A stretch of DNA of 64,000 bases from Archangium violaceum. Lineage in GTDB: Bacteria > Myxococcota > Myxococcia > Myxococcales > Myxococcaceae. The stretch is from NCBI RefSeq assembly GCF_016859125.1, contig NZ_CP069338.1:8683501-8747500 (forward strand), in the 5' to 3' direction. Position numbers and translations under genes: made by a program. Each line of letters opens with the position of its first letter. Position 1 is the first letter of the stretch. This document shows, one piece after another, positions 25,023 to 33,635 of this stretch. The notes beneath the pieces were generated by a model. That model did no database searches. It had not been told where the DNA came from and saw only the letters and a list, made by a program, of their open reading frames with translations.

Positions 25023-25664
25023 TCAGAACTCGATCACGAGGCTGATCCGATTGGGCAGCACCTGAGCCCGCTGTGAGCTCAACCGGTACGTAGGGCTGGA
25101 GAGAACGCGCACGACACAGTCGCGCTGCTCGCGCTTCAGCTCCGCGCCTGGGCCCAGGGGCTCGAACTCGTGGTCCGCCACCGCGCCGCTCTCCGGGTTC
25201 ACCGAAGCCGTCCAGCGCAACACGCCAGGCCTCTCCGTCCCCGTGAAGCACTGCGCGAGCCGGGGGCTGCGCGCCGCGACCTGCAGGCGAAAGTCGTCGA
25301 GCCACGTCGGCGGCGCTTGCGTATCCCCTTGATAGCGACCGCGCGGCTGGGGCTTGACCTGGGCCCGCAGCGGTTCGCGCCTGGGCGGGGCAGGCGCGGG
25401 AATCTTCGGCTTGACCTCGGGCTTCTCCCGCACCACGGCCTTCGTCGGCGGTGGCGCCTGCTGGCACTCGCAGCGCGTCAGGCAGGCGAGCAAGAGCAGC
25501 AATGCCAGGCCCACCGCACGACGTACGCGTCGGCGGTTCCTCTCGCGGCGCACCGCTGGGAGTTGCCGCGCACGCTCGCGCGCCTGTTGTCGCATGAGCG
25601 CCAGCGAACGGCGCAATTCCTCGCGGCGCTGGCGCATCTCTCGCCGCAGCTCGCGCGGCGTCAT
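25023..25664 (-). CDS. AgmX/PglI-like TonB-type protein of the motor operon
   Basis: A 213-residue protein with a very basic, heptad-rich cytoplasmic N-terminus (MRQRREELRRSLALMRQQAR), one membrane span near residues 52-66 (VGLALLLLLACL), a periplasmic Pro/Lys-rich linker (KAVVREKPEVKPKIPAPAPP), and a C-terminal domain with LAQCFTGTERPGVLRWTASV and a later Cys. That C-terminus resembles the AgmX/PglI C-terminal domain of gliding and TonB-like proteins. It could transmit force or energy across the periplasm. It is the last gene of the operon; its ATG overlaps the stop of the preceding gene (ATGA). This family links the operon to envelope-spanning machines. Confidence 0.78.
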   Translation of the reverse strand: MTPRELRREMRQRREELRRSLALMRQQARERARQLPAVRRERNRRRVRRAVGLALLLLLACLTRCECQQAPPPTKAVVREKPEVKPKIPAPAPPRREPLRAQVKPQPRGRYQGDTQAPPTWLDDFRLQVAARSPRLAQCFTGTERPGVLRWTASVNPESGAVADHEFEPLGPGAELKREQRDCVVRVLSSPTYRLSSQRAQVLPNRISLVIEF

Positions 25665-27610
25665 TCGGTGATCCTCCAGCCGAACACCAGCGCGCCATTC
25701 GCGTCCCGCCACTCCACCGGTTGCAGTGAAAGGGGCGAGAAGGCCGAGGGCGCCTCGGTTTCTGACGTCCGGAACGGCCACGGCAGCGGATCCGCTGGAG
25801 CCAGTCGGATGTTGCCAGCGAACGCCTCATGGCGGGGCGACAGGGCACGGGCCCTCCCCTCGGCCGAAGTGTCGAGGTAGCTCAATCCCTCGAGGATGGC
25901 CTGCGCACGGGCGCGGAGCTCTTCCGCCGTGCGGACGTGCGCATTGCTCCCTCCCGTCCCGGCCGCGAGCGAGTCGAGGACACGGATGACGAGCTTCAGC
26001 ATGGGAACATTCGCCGCGCGCACGTCCGCGTCCTCGGCCTCGAGGTGCTCCAGGAGTTGCCGCACGAAGCGCAGCGTGAGGTAGGGCTCCTCGGCCGCCG
26101 CGTCGCGAAGCCGCGTAGCCATCTCACCCGGCTTGCCCTGAGCGAGCGGACGCAGCCGTGCGATGTGCGCGTCGAACGCCCCGCCGCGCCGGGCGCTCGC
26201 CACCACCCGCTCGAACGAGCGCTCATCGCTCCTCAGCGCGGCCCTCCAGACCAGATCCTCGATGACCGGGTTGTACTCCTGCCGCGGCACCAGTGCCTTC
26301 AACGTGGCGATGACCTCCTCGCTGGTCTCGTAGCGCGACAGCACATAGGACAACCACCTCCGGGCGAGCGCCCGGATGGCAGCCGATTCGCGAGACTCCT
26401 CCGCCGTCGCCATCGCATAGGCGAACGAGCGCAGCGCGTCCTGCTGCTGTCCGGACTCGAGGAATGCGACGCCCCGGTGCAACGCGATGACCGACCGCTC
26501 CCGAAAGCCGGTGCCAGGCTCGAGCTCGAGGAGCCGCTTGCCTCGTTCACCCGCGATGAGCTCACCGCGCCTGCTCGGTGTCTCGCCCGCGTCCAGGTGG
26601 CCGATCCACGCCTCCAACTCATCGCCGGCCTTGCGTTCGATGAGCGCGTCGATGATGTCGAGCACGAGCTGCTCCAGGGCTCGAGCGTCCCGGGCCAGGG
26701 GTCGTGCCTGCGCGAACAGAAAGAGGCGCCGCTGGCGGTTCAAGGTCAGCCACTCATCCGCCCGCCAGGTCAGGCTCCGGCGCAAGAAGGCCGCCTGCTC
26801 CGAATTCTCCGGCCACGCCGAAGCCGCTTCACGCACCTCGCGAATCCCTTCGCTGGAAACGCCGGCGTTTCGGGCCCGCTGCGCCACCGTGAGGCCCTGT
26901 TGCCGGGCTTGCCGGGCCCGCAGCCGCACCAGTGCGAGATCGAGGTCGAAAATGCGCGCCTCCACCGCGGCGACGCTCTGGACCTTCTCGCGCACCAGGG
27001 TGTGGAGAGACATCTTCAGGAGCCGACGCAGCAGCAGCCCCGAGCTGAGGCGATCGTCGAGGTCATACCGGGGTAATAGGTGACCCGGCTTGAACTCGGG
27101 CAACTGACCCGACTCGAACATCGTGAGGTAGGGAAGGAGGCACTTGCTGCGGAAGAAATTCACCGAGCGCAGCTCTGGGGCCGAGAGGACATCATTGAGT
27201 GAGATGAACCGCTGCTGCCGCCCGACTTCGAAAGCCCTGAAGGGAGCCGGTATCTCGGGCGGGGGACCCTTGACCATCGCCTGGGTCACCCAGTTGTGCA
27301 GTGCCAGCGGCCACAAGCCCGCGCCCCCCTGATCGTCCTTGGGAAAACCGTCCTGACACAGCCCACGATTGCCCAGCGCGGCCCACACGACGGAGCGGAA
27401 CTCCTCGTCATGGCTCCCGCGCTCGCCCAGGTTGGCCAGGCTGTTGTGGAGCAACCAGAGCTTGAGCACCTCCTCCGGCCGCTCCTCCCGAAGGGCCAGC
27501 CGCGCGTTGTAGAAGACGAGCGTCTGATTCGACGGAGGCTCGCTCGCCACCGCGGCGGTCGCCAGGGTGAGCGCGAGGAGGGGGACGGCCCAGGACCTCA
27601 AAACGCCCAC
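25661..27610 (-). CDS. Large exported alpha-helical repeat protein (motor operon)
   Basis: About 649 residues. A signal peptide (GVLRSWAVPLLALTLATAAVAS) is followed by a mature chain that is almost entirely helical, with many LxxA and Arg-rich helices (e.g. AIRALARRWLSYVLSRYETS and EVIATLKALVPRQEYNPVIE). It resembles TPR/SEL1-like superhelices without a clean TPR consensus. It is probably periplasmic and a scaffold for assembly. The GTG at 27610 is chosen; it overlaps the end of the upstream gene by 13 bp, and a TTG at 27601 is an alternative. It has no enzyme motif. Its place within the MotA/MotB/FliG-like operon suggests a structural ring or adaptor component. Confidence 0.72.
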   Translation of the reverse strand: MGVLRSWAVPLLALTLATAAVASEPPSNQTLVFYNARLALREERPEEVLKLWLLHNSLANLGERGSHDEEFRSVVWAALGNRGLCQDGFPKDDQGGAGLWPLALHNWVTQAMVKGPPPEIPAPFRAFEVGRQQRFISLNDVLSAPELRSVNFFRSKCLLPYLTMFESGQLPEFKPGHLLPRYDLDDRLSSGLLLRRLLKMSLHTLVREKVQSVAAVEARIFDLDLALVRLRARQARQQGLTVAQRARNAGVSSEGIREVREAASAWPENSEQAAFLRRSLTWRADEWLTLNRQRRLFLFAQARPLARDARALEQLVLDIIDALIERKAGDELEAWIGHLDAGETPSRRGELIAGERGKRLLELEPGTGFRERSVIALHRGVAFLESGQQQDALRSFAYAMATAEESRESAAIRALARRWLSYVLSRYETSEEVIATLKALVPRQEYNPVIEDLVWRAALRSDERSFERVVASARRGGAFDAHIARLRPLAQGKPGEMATRLRDAAAEEPYLTLRFVRQLLEHLEAEDADVRAANVPMLKLVIRVLDSLAAGTGGSNAHVRTAEELRARAQAILEGLSYLDTSAEGRARALSPRHEAFAGNIRLAPADPLPWPFRTSETEAPSAFSPLSLQPVEWRDANGALVFGWRITE

Positions 27611-28443
27611 CCCGCGCTGAAACTCAGCTCCCACCACAAGCCGAGCCCGGAACCGTCAACTCCCGAGATGAGCGGCAGCGCGACCAGGACGCGCGGAGAC
27701 AAGAAGCCACCGGGCTGGAAGTAGATGTCGAGGGAGAACCCCGTGAGGAGACTGTATCTCGCACCATCGAGCTGCATTCCGGGCAACCGCGAGCTCTCGA
27801 GGTTTTCGACTTCCCGCTCCGACAGCTTCGGAGCGAAGAGCGACGTGACGGTTTCGCCGAAGCTCGCGCCGGAAAGGGAGCCCGGGTAGAACAGGTAGCG
27901 CAGACCCGCGTTCGCGGAGAACACCAGCTCGGTCGCGGGAAAGAAACCCGGCCGTGCCGTCGCCACCCCTTCGGCGAGCGGGTAGCCCAGGTTGAGGTCC
28001 AGCTCGAAGCGGCTGGGACGCCCGGATTGGCGGTAGGGCGTGAGTGCCAGCTTCTCCGTGCTCGAGCTCCCCCGCGTGAACACCCGGGTGATGGCGATTT
28101 CGCCCAGGAAGCCCCCGATGGGCGTACGAACGAACCCGCCCAGCCGAGTGCTCTTGAAGTTGTTGAGCTCGAGGAGCTGACTGCCCACCAGCCCGATGCC
28201 GGCCCGTGTCTGGCGCCAATCGAAGCGCACGGCTCGGGATGCTGTCCCGATCATCCGCTCGTTGAGCGCCTCGAACGGCGTGCGATGGCGCTCGATCGTC
28301 GTGTCCTCCTTCTTGGATTCGGAATCGGCCGCCTGCGCGTCGTCGCCGCGAGCCGGCTGCGTGGAATCGGCGGCTGGCTCCTCGGCGGCCCAAGTCGTCC
28401 GCGGCAGCGCCAGACAGGCGATGAGGAGCACGCTACGGATCAT
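27598..28443 (-). CDS. Predicted outer-membrane beta-barrel protein (motor operon)
   Basis: A 281-residue exported protein: signal MIRSVLLIACLALPRTTWAA, an acidic linker (EPAADSTQPARGDDAQAADS), then about ten amphipathic strands (FELDLNLGYPLAEGV, ELVFSANAGLRYLFYP, RYSLLTGFSLDIYF, WWELSFSAGWAF), ending in Phe as is typical of outer-membrane barrels. It lies in the motor operon between a large lipoprotein and the helical repeat protein and overlaps the upstream gene by 11 bp. It may anchor the machine in the outer membrane or form an exit pore. No specific barrel family is assigned. Confidence 0.75.
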   Translation of the reverse strand: MIRSVLLIACLALPRTTWAAEEPAADSTQPARGDDAQAADSESKKEDTTIERHRTPFEALNERMIGTASRAVRFDWRQTRAGIGLVGSQLLELNNFKSTRLGGFVRTPIGGFLGEIAITRVFTRGSSSTEKLALTPYRQSGRPSRFELDLNLGYPLAEGVATARPGFFPATELVFSANAGLRYLFYPGSLSGASFGETVTSLFAPKLSEREVENLESSRLPGMQLDGARYSLLTGFSLDIYFQPGGFLSPRVLVALPLISGVDGSGLGLWWELSFSAGWAF

Positions 28444-30439
28444 GAGGAAAGCCTCCGTCGGCCGGATCCGGGTAGCGTGGGCGGTAGCACTGGTTGCGGT
28501 AGCTCTCTCGGAAACGCCTGGTGACGTTGTAGACGCCGTCCGAGTCGAAGGTCGGATGCTCACAGAAGCGTGTGCACTGCAGGAGCGTGTCGTCGAGGGG
28601 GAACTCGTCCTCCAACCACATCTCGGGGCCGTACGCCTCATTGCTCGTGGTCGGAATGCCGAAGGGCACGGTGAGCGAAAAGGCGCTGACCGCCCCAGCG
28701 ATGAAGACCTCGTATCGAAGGCGCGTGACAAAGGGAAAATCCCAGCGCAGCCCAAGTTCATAGACCGGCTGGGGTGTCGCCTCGTGAAGCTCGGGCAACG
28801 TCTCCAACGAAGCTGGCTCGGGGCTCAACGGGGTGCGAAAGACAACGTAGGAAGCGCGCGGGTTGTCCGACATGCAATGCGAGAAGACGTCACCCGGCGC
28901 CGCCGTCAGGATTTCATTGTTGAAGAAGGTGATGACGCCGAATTCGCCGATCTGGATGTTCTCTGAAATCGGCGTGCGCTCGGGTGCCAGGAACCGCAAC
29001 TCGCGCATCTGGCCCGCCTGCGCCTCGGAGTACTTCGAGACGAACGTCAGGTACTGCGCACGGGTGGGGAGGATGGGCAGGCTGTTGATGCGAAACGGCC
29101 CCACCTGGAGGTCGGACCTATCCGGCAGCACGGGACAGGAGTGCTGCGACTGGTCGGGAACCTGGTCGAGATCATCCACGGCGAGGTTCGCGGGGCACCA
29201 GAGCACCAGACTCTTGAGCGGCGCGCGCCCGAGCGTGTGGGAGAAACTGTCGAACACGAAGGCACCGCTCACTCGCGGCGAGCTCTTGTCACGCTCGAAA
29301 GGGAGTGTCTGCTCCAGCGCCCGCTCGATGACGTTTGCGAGCTCCCCGCTCGGTTCGTCGTGATGAAGGGCCAGGGTGAGCACCATGTCCCGTCCCTGGG
29401 TGCGGACCTCGTCGATCCGTGCACGAAAGCGGGCCGAGAGCTCGGCGGCGAAGCCGGTGTCGCGCCAGTCGTCGATACAGATTTCGGGCGCGCCCGCGAT
29501 CAGGAGCCGCTGCATCTGCATCGACAGATGGGGATTGGAGATCGTCCTCCTGCAAGGCCTCAACAGGAAGCCGATGGCGGTATTGGCGCGGATGGGGCTG
29601 CGCAAGGCGGGGAAGGCGGGGCGAACCTCGGGGTTCTTGCGCGCCAACGCCACCGCGTCGAATGTGCCCTTGGCGTCCGTCACGGTCGCTCGGGCGCAGA
29701 CGCCAGAGGAGGTCGAGGCCGACAACGGCAGCTCGTCGTCACCGAACATCGCGCGCGTCGAGGTCTCGAGCGGCGCCCAGCCCAGTGGAGTCAGCGCATC
29801 CGGGCACGCGGAGGCGGACGCGTATCCATAGGGATTGTCGTCGGGCGGCCGAGCGATATCGCCGTGCCGCGGGTCGGCGATGCGGAAGGTGCGCCGCAAC
29901 CCCAGCTCCTGCACCTCGTGGTTGCGGAGGGTTGGGAATTGGTGGCGGGCGCGCCACTGCACGTGGGTGTTTTTCTCGTCGAAGACGCCATACACGACGA
30001 GGCTACGGCTCCTGTGGGGTGGTCCCGTGCCGACGATGTTGAGTTTCGTCGGGGGGGTGAGGGCCAGCACCCCGTCGCGGTGGTAACGCAGGCGAACCCC
30101 TACCTGCCGCGGAACGCGCTCCACGTGCAGGCTGGTGCTACCGCACCGAGCCGTGATGCCACAGTCGACCGGTACGTGCGTATGCACCGTGCTGAGCTGG
30201 GAGAGGGGAGTCCAGGGCAGCTCGACATCATCGGTGCGGTAGGAAACCTCGATCTGACTCTCGGGCCCGAGGCCCTGTTGGGCGTTGGCGCGATAGAAGA
30301 TGAAGAGCGTCTTCTCCTCCTCGAACCAGGCCGCGTCCGCGAGCGCGAACCCCGCCTGGATGTCGGTGAGCGGCACCTTCTCACAGGAGGCGCAGGCGAA
30401 GAGCACCAGGAGCAGACATGTCCGGCCGAGGGTACCCAT
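28433..30439 (-). CDS. Large lipoprotein of the motor operon
   Basis: A 668-residue lipoprotein: the signal ends LFACASC (lipobox, Cys near residue 19). The mature part is mostly beta and contains many Cys (for example VDCGITARCGS, APEICIDDW, LWCPANL, SQHSCPV, CTRFCEHP), which suggests disulfide-stabilised domains in the periplasm or on the cell surface. A central helix-rich part (ELSARFRARIDEVRTQGRDM) may be an alpha/beta domain. I do not recognise a family. The start directly follows the stop of the FliG-like gene (TGA ATG), so it is translated with it. Its size and position suggest a structural part of the envelope-spanning motor, possibly bridging to the outer membrane. Confidence 0.75.
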   Translation of the reverse strand: MGTLGRTCLLLVLFACASCEKVPLTDIQAGFALADAAWFEEEKTLFIFYRANAQQGLGPESQIEVSYRTDDVELPWTPLSQLSTVHTHVPVDCGITARCGSTSLHVERVPRQVGVRLRYHRDGVLALTPPTKLNIVGTGPPHRSRSLVVYGVFDEKNTHVQWRARHQFPTLRNHEVQELGLRRTFRIADPRHGDIARPPDDNPYGYASASACPDALTPLGWAPLETSTRAMFGDDELPLSASTSSGVCARATVTDAKGTFDAVALARKNPEVRPAFPALRSPIRANTAIGFLLRPCRRTISNPHLSMQMQRLLIAGAPEICIDDWRDTGFAAELSARFRARIDEVRTQGRDMVLTLALHHDEPSGELANVIERALEQTLPFERDKSSPRVSGAFVFDSFSHTLGRAPLKSLVLWCPANLAVDDLDQVPDQSQHSCPVLPDRSDLQVGPFRINSLPILPTRAQYLTFVSKYSEAQAGQMRELRFLAPERTPISENIQIGEFGVITFFNNEILTAAPGDVFSHCMSDNPRASYVVFRTPLSPEPASLETLPELHEATPQPVYELGLRWDFPFVTRLRYEVFIAGAVSAFSLTVPFGIPTTSNEAYGPEMWLEDEFPLDDTLLQCTRFCEHPTFDSDGVYNVTRRFRESYRNQCYRPRYPDPADGGFPHDP

Positions 30440-32284
30440 TCAAGCCATGATCTCCGAGAACGAGACCTTGCCTCGCGCCACCAACTTCTTCACCGCGGAC
30501 ACCAGCTCGTTGTGACCACGCTGCGCGACCTGGAGCTGATCGGCACGAGAGACGAACGCCTGGTTCGCACGTACGGCTTCCTGCATGGTGGGCGCAAGCC
30601 GGCTGATGAAGCTCTCCTGCCACTCAGGATTCTGAACCGAGGACCAGCCGGCAAGCCCCTTGAGATCCACTTCGAGCAGCATGTCCGCTCGAAGCTCGTT
30701 GGGCAGCTTGAAGAGCATGTCTGGATAGAAGATGTCCTCGTACCAGCGCGGAAACACACCATTCGAGCGCTGGAGCGCGTTCGTGAACAGGGACTGGCGA
30801 TCTTCGGCGCCGATGTGCGCGAACAGCACCGAGAGCGCTCCCGCTGCATCGAGCTCGCGCCCTCGATCGAGGATGTCGTGTGGCGCCGGCTTGGGAGCGG
30901 GCGGCAGAGGCAGCCCCGCCCGCGCGGCATCCAGCACCTCGAAGAGGTATCCCCGCTCCTCCTTGGACATGCGGTTGGACGACAACAGCTGACTCGCGAC
31001 CCGCAGGCGAAGCTCGGACGACAGGGTGCGCGCTACCTCCTGCTGGCCGTCGGTGGGCACCAGGGCGAAGAGCAGCGCCCCGAACCTCAGCGGAAGCTTC
31101 TCGATCAGCTGGACCACGCCGACACTGCCGAACTCCTCGCGAAGGCTGCGGTAGATTTCCGCGTCGGACTGCGCGAGCAGGGACGACGAGATGGAATGTT
31201 GGTTGAGCTTGCGAAAGAACTCAGCGTCCGAGGGCAGGCGCTCCGGGTCCACGTTTCGCAGGAACTCCGCGAGCTCCACCTTGCGGATGGCGAGCTCGCC
31301 ATCCGAGGAGAACGCCAGGGACAGCCGGTCACCAAAGACGAAGATGGCCTTGGCCAGGAGCTCGAACTCTCGCGCCTTCAACCACTCGCGCATCAACTCC
31401 ACCACGCCGCCCTCGTCCTTGCCCAGCTCGGCCTGGGCGATCCGGTCGGTCCACAACCGCTGCTGCTCGGTGACGAAGGCGCTCTCCTCGCGCTCCTCCG
31501 CCGAGGGGACCTGGGGAGCCGCAGGGGGGTTCTCCGCCGCGGGTGCAGCGGCCTCCTGCGCGCCATCTGACTTGCCGAGCGTACCGGCCGCCAGCTGCGC
31601 CAGCATCGCCTTTTCCTCGATCGACTCCCGCCCGAGGCGACGAAGCCCCCAGATGATGACCAGGGTGGCCAGGGTCCCCATCACCAACGCGATCATCCAC
31701 GAGAAGTGCGGAAGCAGGCTCACCCACAACTCGCGCAGCGCCACCCCTGCTTCCCATCTGGCGGGCGGCTCGGGCTGTGGGGCGGGCGCGGGCGCGGGCG
31801 GAGGCTCGACGCGGGGCGGCGGGGCCGGCTCGGGCGGCTCGCTCAAGCTCGCGGAAATGGGCTCGAGGATCTGACGTCCCACCGTCACCTGGAGCCAGCC
31901 CTTCGACAGCCGCTGCTCCAGCCGCCTGACGAGGGCCTGGACGTCGCGGGACGAGACGGACTTCTCGTGGGCGAAGTCGCAGCGCGCACTGGTGAGGTAC
32001 TCCTGCGGCGGCACGCTGCCAGGGCCTTCGGAGTGGCCAAGCCCAGGCAGGGAGGACGAGTGCGGCATGTCGACCACCACGTGGTCGCGGTAGACGCATC
32101 CCTTGGAGACACAGCGCTCAGATGCACAGTCGCGCGCCAGCGCGAGGTCGAACTGACTCTCGAGCGCGCGCAGCTCCATCAGCACGGGCGAGGGAATGTG
32201 CTTCTGCGGCACCGGAGTGACGCTCGTCTGGGCAAGGGCACTCAAAGGCAACGCGAGTGCGAGCAGGGAGATGAGGTTTCTCAT
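30440..32284 (-). CDS. FliF/FliG-like rotor protein of a non-flagellar motor
   Basis: A 614-residue protein. Residues 1-19 are a signal peptide; 20-145 are periplasmic with four Cys (53, 58, 63, 102); 146-178 are Pro-rich; and 194-214 form one membrane span (SWMIALVMGTLATLVIIWGL), like the C-terminal span of FliF. The cytoplasmic part, about 270-614, matches the layout of FliG: a middle-domain-like region (385-455, VQLIEKLPLRFGALLFALVP), then 470-614 resembling FliG-C, with ADMLLEVDLKGLAGWSSVQN in the place of the charged torque helix and LVSAVKKLVARGKVSFSEI at the end, like FliG's last helix. It therefore looks like a membrane-anchored rotor, a FliF-FliG-type fusion. The assignment is by pattern from memory; no alignment was run. 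It overlaps the MotB-like gene by 1 bp. Confidence 0.75.
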   Translation of the reverse strand: MRNLISLLALALPLSALAQTSVTPVPQKHIPSPVLMELRALESQFDLALARDCASERCVSKGCVYRDHVVVDMPHSSSLPGLGHSEGPGSVPPQEYLTSARCDFAHEKSVSSRDVQALVRRLEQRLSKGWLQVTVGRQILEPISASLSEPPEPAPPPRVEPPPAPAPAPQPEPPARWEAGVALRELWVSLLPHFSWMIALVMGTLATLVIIWGLRRLGRESIEEKAMLAQLAAGTLGKSDGAQEAAAPAAENPPAAPQVPSAEEREESAFVTEQQRLWTDRIAQAELGKDEGGVVELMREWLKAREFELLAKAIFVFGDRLSLAFSSDGELAIRKVELAEFLRNVDPERLPSDAEFFRKLNQHSISSSLLAQSDAEIYRSLREEFGSVGVVQLIEKLPLRFGALLFALVPTDGQQEVARTLSSELRLRVASQLLSSNRMSKEERGYLFEVLDAARAGLPLPPAPKPAPHDILDRGRELDAAGALSVLFAHIGAEDRQSLFTNALQRSNGVFPRWYEDIFYPDMLFKLPNELRADMLLEVDLKGLAGWSSVQNPEWQESFISRLAPTMQEAVRANQAFVSRADQLQVAQRGHNELVSAVKKLVARGKVSFSEIMA

Positions 32285-32910
32285 CAGTAGATTCTCACGA
32301 TGACGCGGCGGTGCCGGGCCAGACGCTCCTCGGCGCTCAGCCCCTTGAGTTGCTCTTCAGGCAGCGGCTTGGTGTCGGCGTAGCCCTCGACGCGAATCCG
32401 CTCGCGCGGGATTCCGACATCCTCGAGCCGCTGCCTCACGACGATCGCGCGTGCGCTGGAGAGCTCCCAATTCGAGGCGAATAGCCCCCCGTTCACGATG
32501 GGCGTGGAGTCGGTGTGCCCCTCGACCGCGAAGCCGTACTTCTTCGAATAGGGCGCGAGCACCTGCAGCATCGACGCCACGGTCTGTTCGAATTCGGGAC
32601 GCAGCTTCGCCTTGCCCGAGTCGAACACCAGCCCGGAGTTGAGCGAGAGCTCCAGCCCCTCGGCCGACACGCTGGTGTGTACCAGGTCCTGCAGTTGCTT
32701 GCTCGCGATCTGCGCGTCGATCTCCTTGCGGATGGACTCGAGGCTCGCCGGGCTCTCGGCACCGGACATGCTCTTGACGATCTGTTGCATCCGGCCCTTG
32801 TTCAAGTTCGCCGCCGTGAGCAGCACGACGAAGAAGAGCAGCAGGTTGGTGATCAGATCCGCGTAGCTGAGCAGCCAACTTTCATCATGCCCCTTGGCGC
32901 GCCGTCGCAT
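32284..32910 (-). CDS. MotB-like stator protein with OmpA domain
   Basis: A 208-residue protein with one membrane span near residues 15-35. ESWLLSYADLITNLLLFFVV contains Asp18, equivalent to the proton-carrying Asp of MotB. The short linker (about residues 36-80) is followed by an OmpA/MotB-like peptidoglycan-binding domain: FAVEGHTDSTPI and NWELSSARAIVVRQRLED are clear. It should anchor the MotA-like channel to the cell wall. It is shorter than E. coli MotB (308 residues), so the plug and linker region is reduced. The start overlaps the MotA-like gene by 26 bp and the stop overlaps the FliG-like start by 1 bp, so the three are translationally coupled. Confidence 0.9.
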   Translation of the reverse strand: MRRRAKGHDESWLLSYADLITNLLLFFVVLLTAANLNKGRMQQIVKSMSGAESPASLESIRKEIDAQIASKQLQDLVHTSVSAEGLELSLNSGLVFDSGKAKLRPEFEQTVASMLQVLAPYSKKYGFAVEGHTDSTPIVNGGLFASNWELSSARAIVVRQRLEDVGIPRERIRVEGYADTKPLPEEQLKGLSAEERLARHRRVIVRIY

Positions 32911-33625
32911 GGCTCACGACCCCCCCTCGAGCGACCAGCTCATTGACGCTCTTCTCGCAGCGCTCGAGGAACCCCAGCCGCTCATCGAGCAGTCCATTGA
33001 GATAATGACCGATCGGCCCGGCGACGCCAGCACCGAAGGCCACCCCATAGAGCGTGGCGAGCAACGCCAGGGACATGGCCGATCCGATGTTGAGGTTGTC
33101 CGAGTTCATGTTGCGGAACAGCTGGATCATTCCGGTGATGGTTCCCACCATTCCGAATGCCGGGCCGAGCTTGGAGAGCATCTCCCAGTTGCTGATCGCC
33201 GGCTGCCAGCGGCTGATCTCCTCGTGCCGGAGCTCCAGGAAGGCCTTGGAGCTGGCGACCTCGGGTGAGCGATTGAGGATGAGCTCCACCATCTGCTTGA
33301 TCGCGGCGAAGCGGCTCTTCTCCGCGAGCGAGAGCGCTCCACTGCGCTTGCCCTCGCGCCAGAGGGTGTAGAGCTGCTCCCGCTCGGCCTCCATCTGCGA
33401 GGTGGCGTGGCCGAAGAGGCGCAGACCCGGGACGAACTCTCGCAGGCAGAGAAGGGTGCGCAGCGCCGTTGTGTGGCTGGAGCTGACCAGCACCGCCGAG
33501 GCCGAGCCCACCACCACCATCACCAACGCGTGGGGGTCGAACGCCGAAACGACCTGCGCGTTTCCGCGATCCTTGAATCCGAACCAGACGACGAACCCCA
33601 GAACGATGAATCCGAGAATCTGCAC
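32885..33625 (-). CDS. MotA-like proton-channel stator protein
   Basis: A 246-residue inner-membrane protein with four spans in MotA order: residues 3-17, 31-50, about 150-170 (KLGPAFGMVGTITGMIQLF) and 182-208 (SAMSLALLATLYGVAFGAG). The Pro of LGPAFG corresponds to the conserved Pro of MotA span 3. The cytoplasmic loop carries KRSGALSLAE, aligning Arg94 and Glu102 eight residues apart as in the R90/E98 pair that contacts FliG in E. coli MotA. With the downstream MotB-like gene it should form a MotA/MotB-type ion channel. TolQ/ExbB proteins share the fold but have three spans and lack this pair, so a flagellar-type stator is favoured. Confidence 0.9.
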   Translation of the reverse strand: MQILGFIVLGFVVWFGFKDRGNAQVVSAFDPHALVMVVVGSASAVLVSSSHTTALRTLLCLREFVPGLRLFGHATSQMEAEREQLYTLWREGKRSGALSLAEKSRFAAIKQMVELILNRSPEVASSKAFLELRHEEISRWQPAISNWEMLSKLGPAFGMVGTITGMIQLFRNMNSDNLNIGSAMSLALLATLYGVAFGAGVAGPIGHYLNGLLDERLGFLERCEKSVNELVARGGVVSHATARQGA

Positions 33626-33635
33626 GAGGTGTCTC

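Noticed and set aside
29141-31570. Plus-strand frame of about 800 codons inside the motor operon
   Set aside because: It is antisense to the large lipoprotein and FliG-like genes, whose signal peptides, lipobox and coupled overlaps show the minus strand is coding.
32284-33625. Possibility that MotA/MotB-like genes are AglRQS, TolQR or ExbBD
   Set aside because: Four-span topology, the R94/E102 pair, the OmpA-type domain and the coupled FliG-like gene favour the flagellar Mot type over three-span Tol/Exb/Agl proteins.
32284-33625. Zorya-type defence (ZorA/ZorB are MotA/MotB relatives)
   Set aside because: ZorA has a very long cytoplasmic helical tail and is followed by ZorC/ZorD helicase-type genes; neither is present here.
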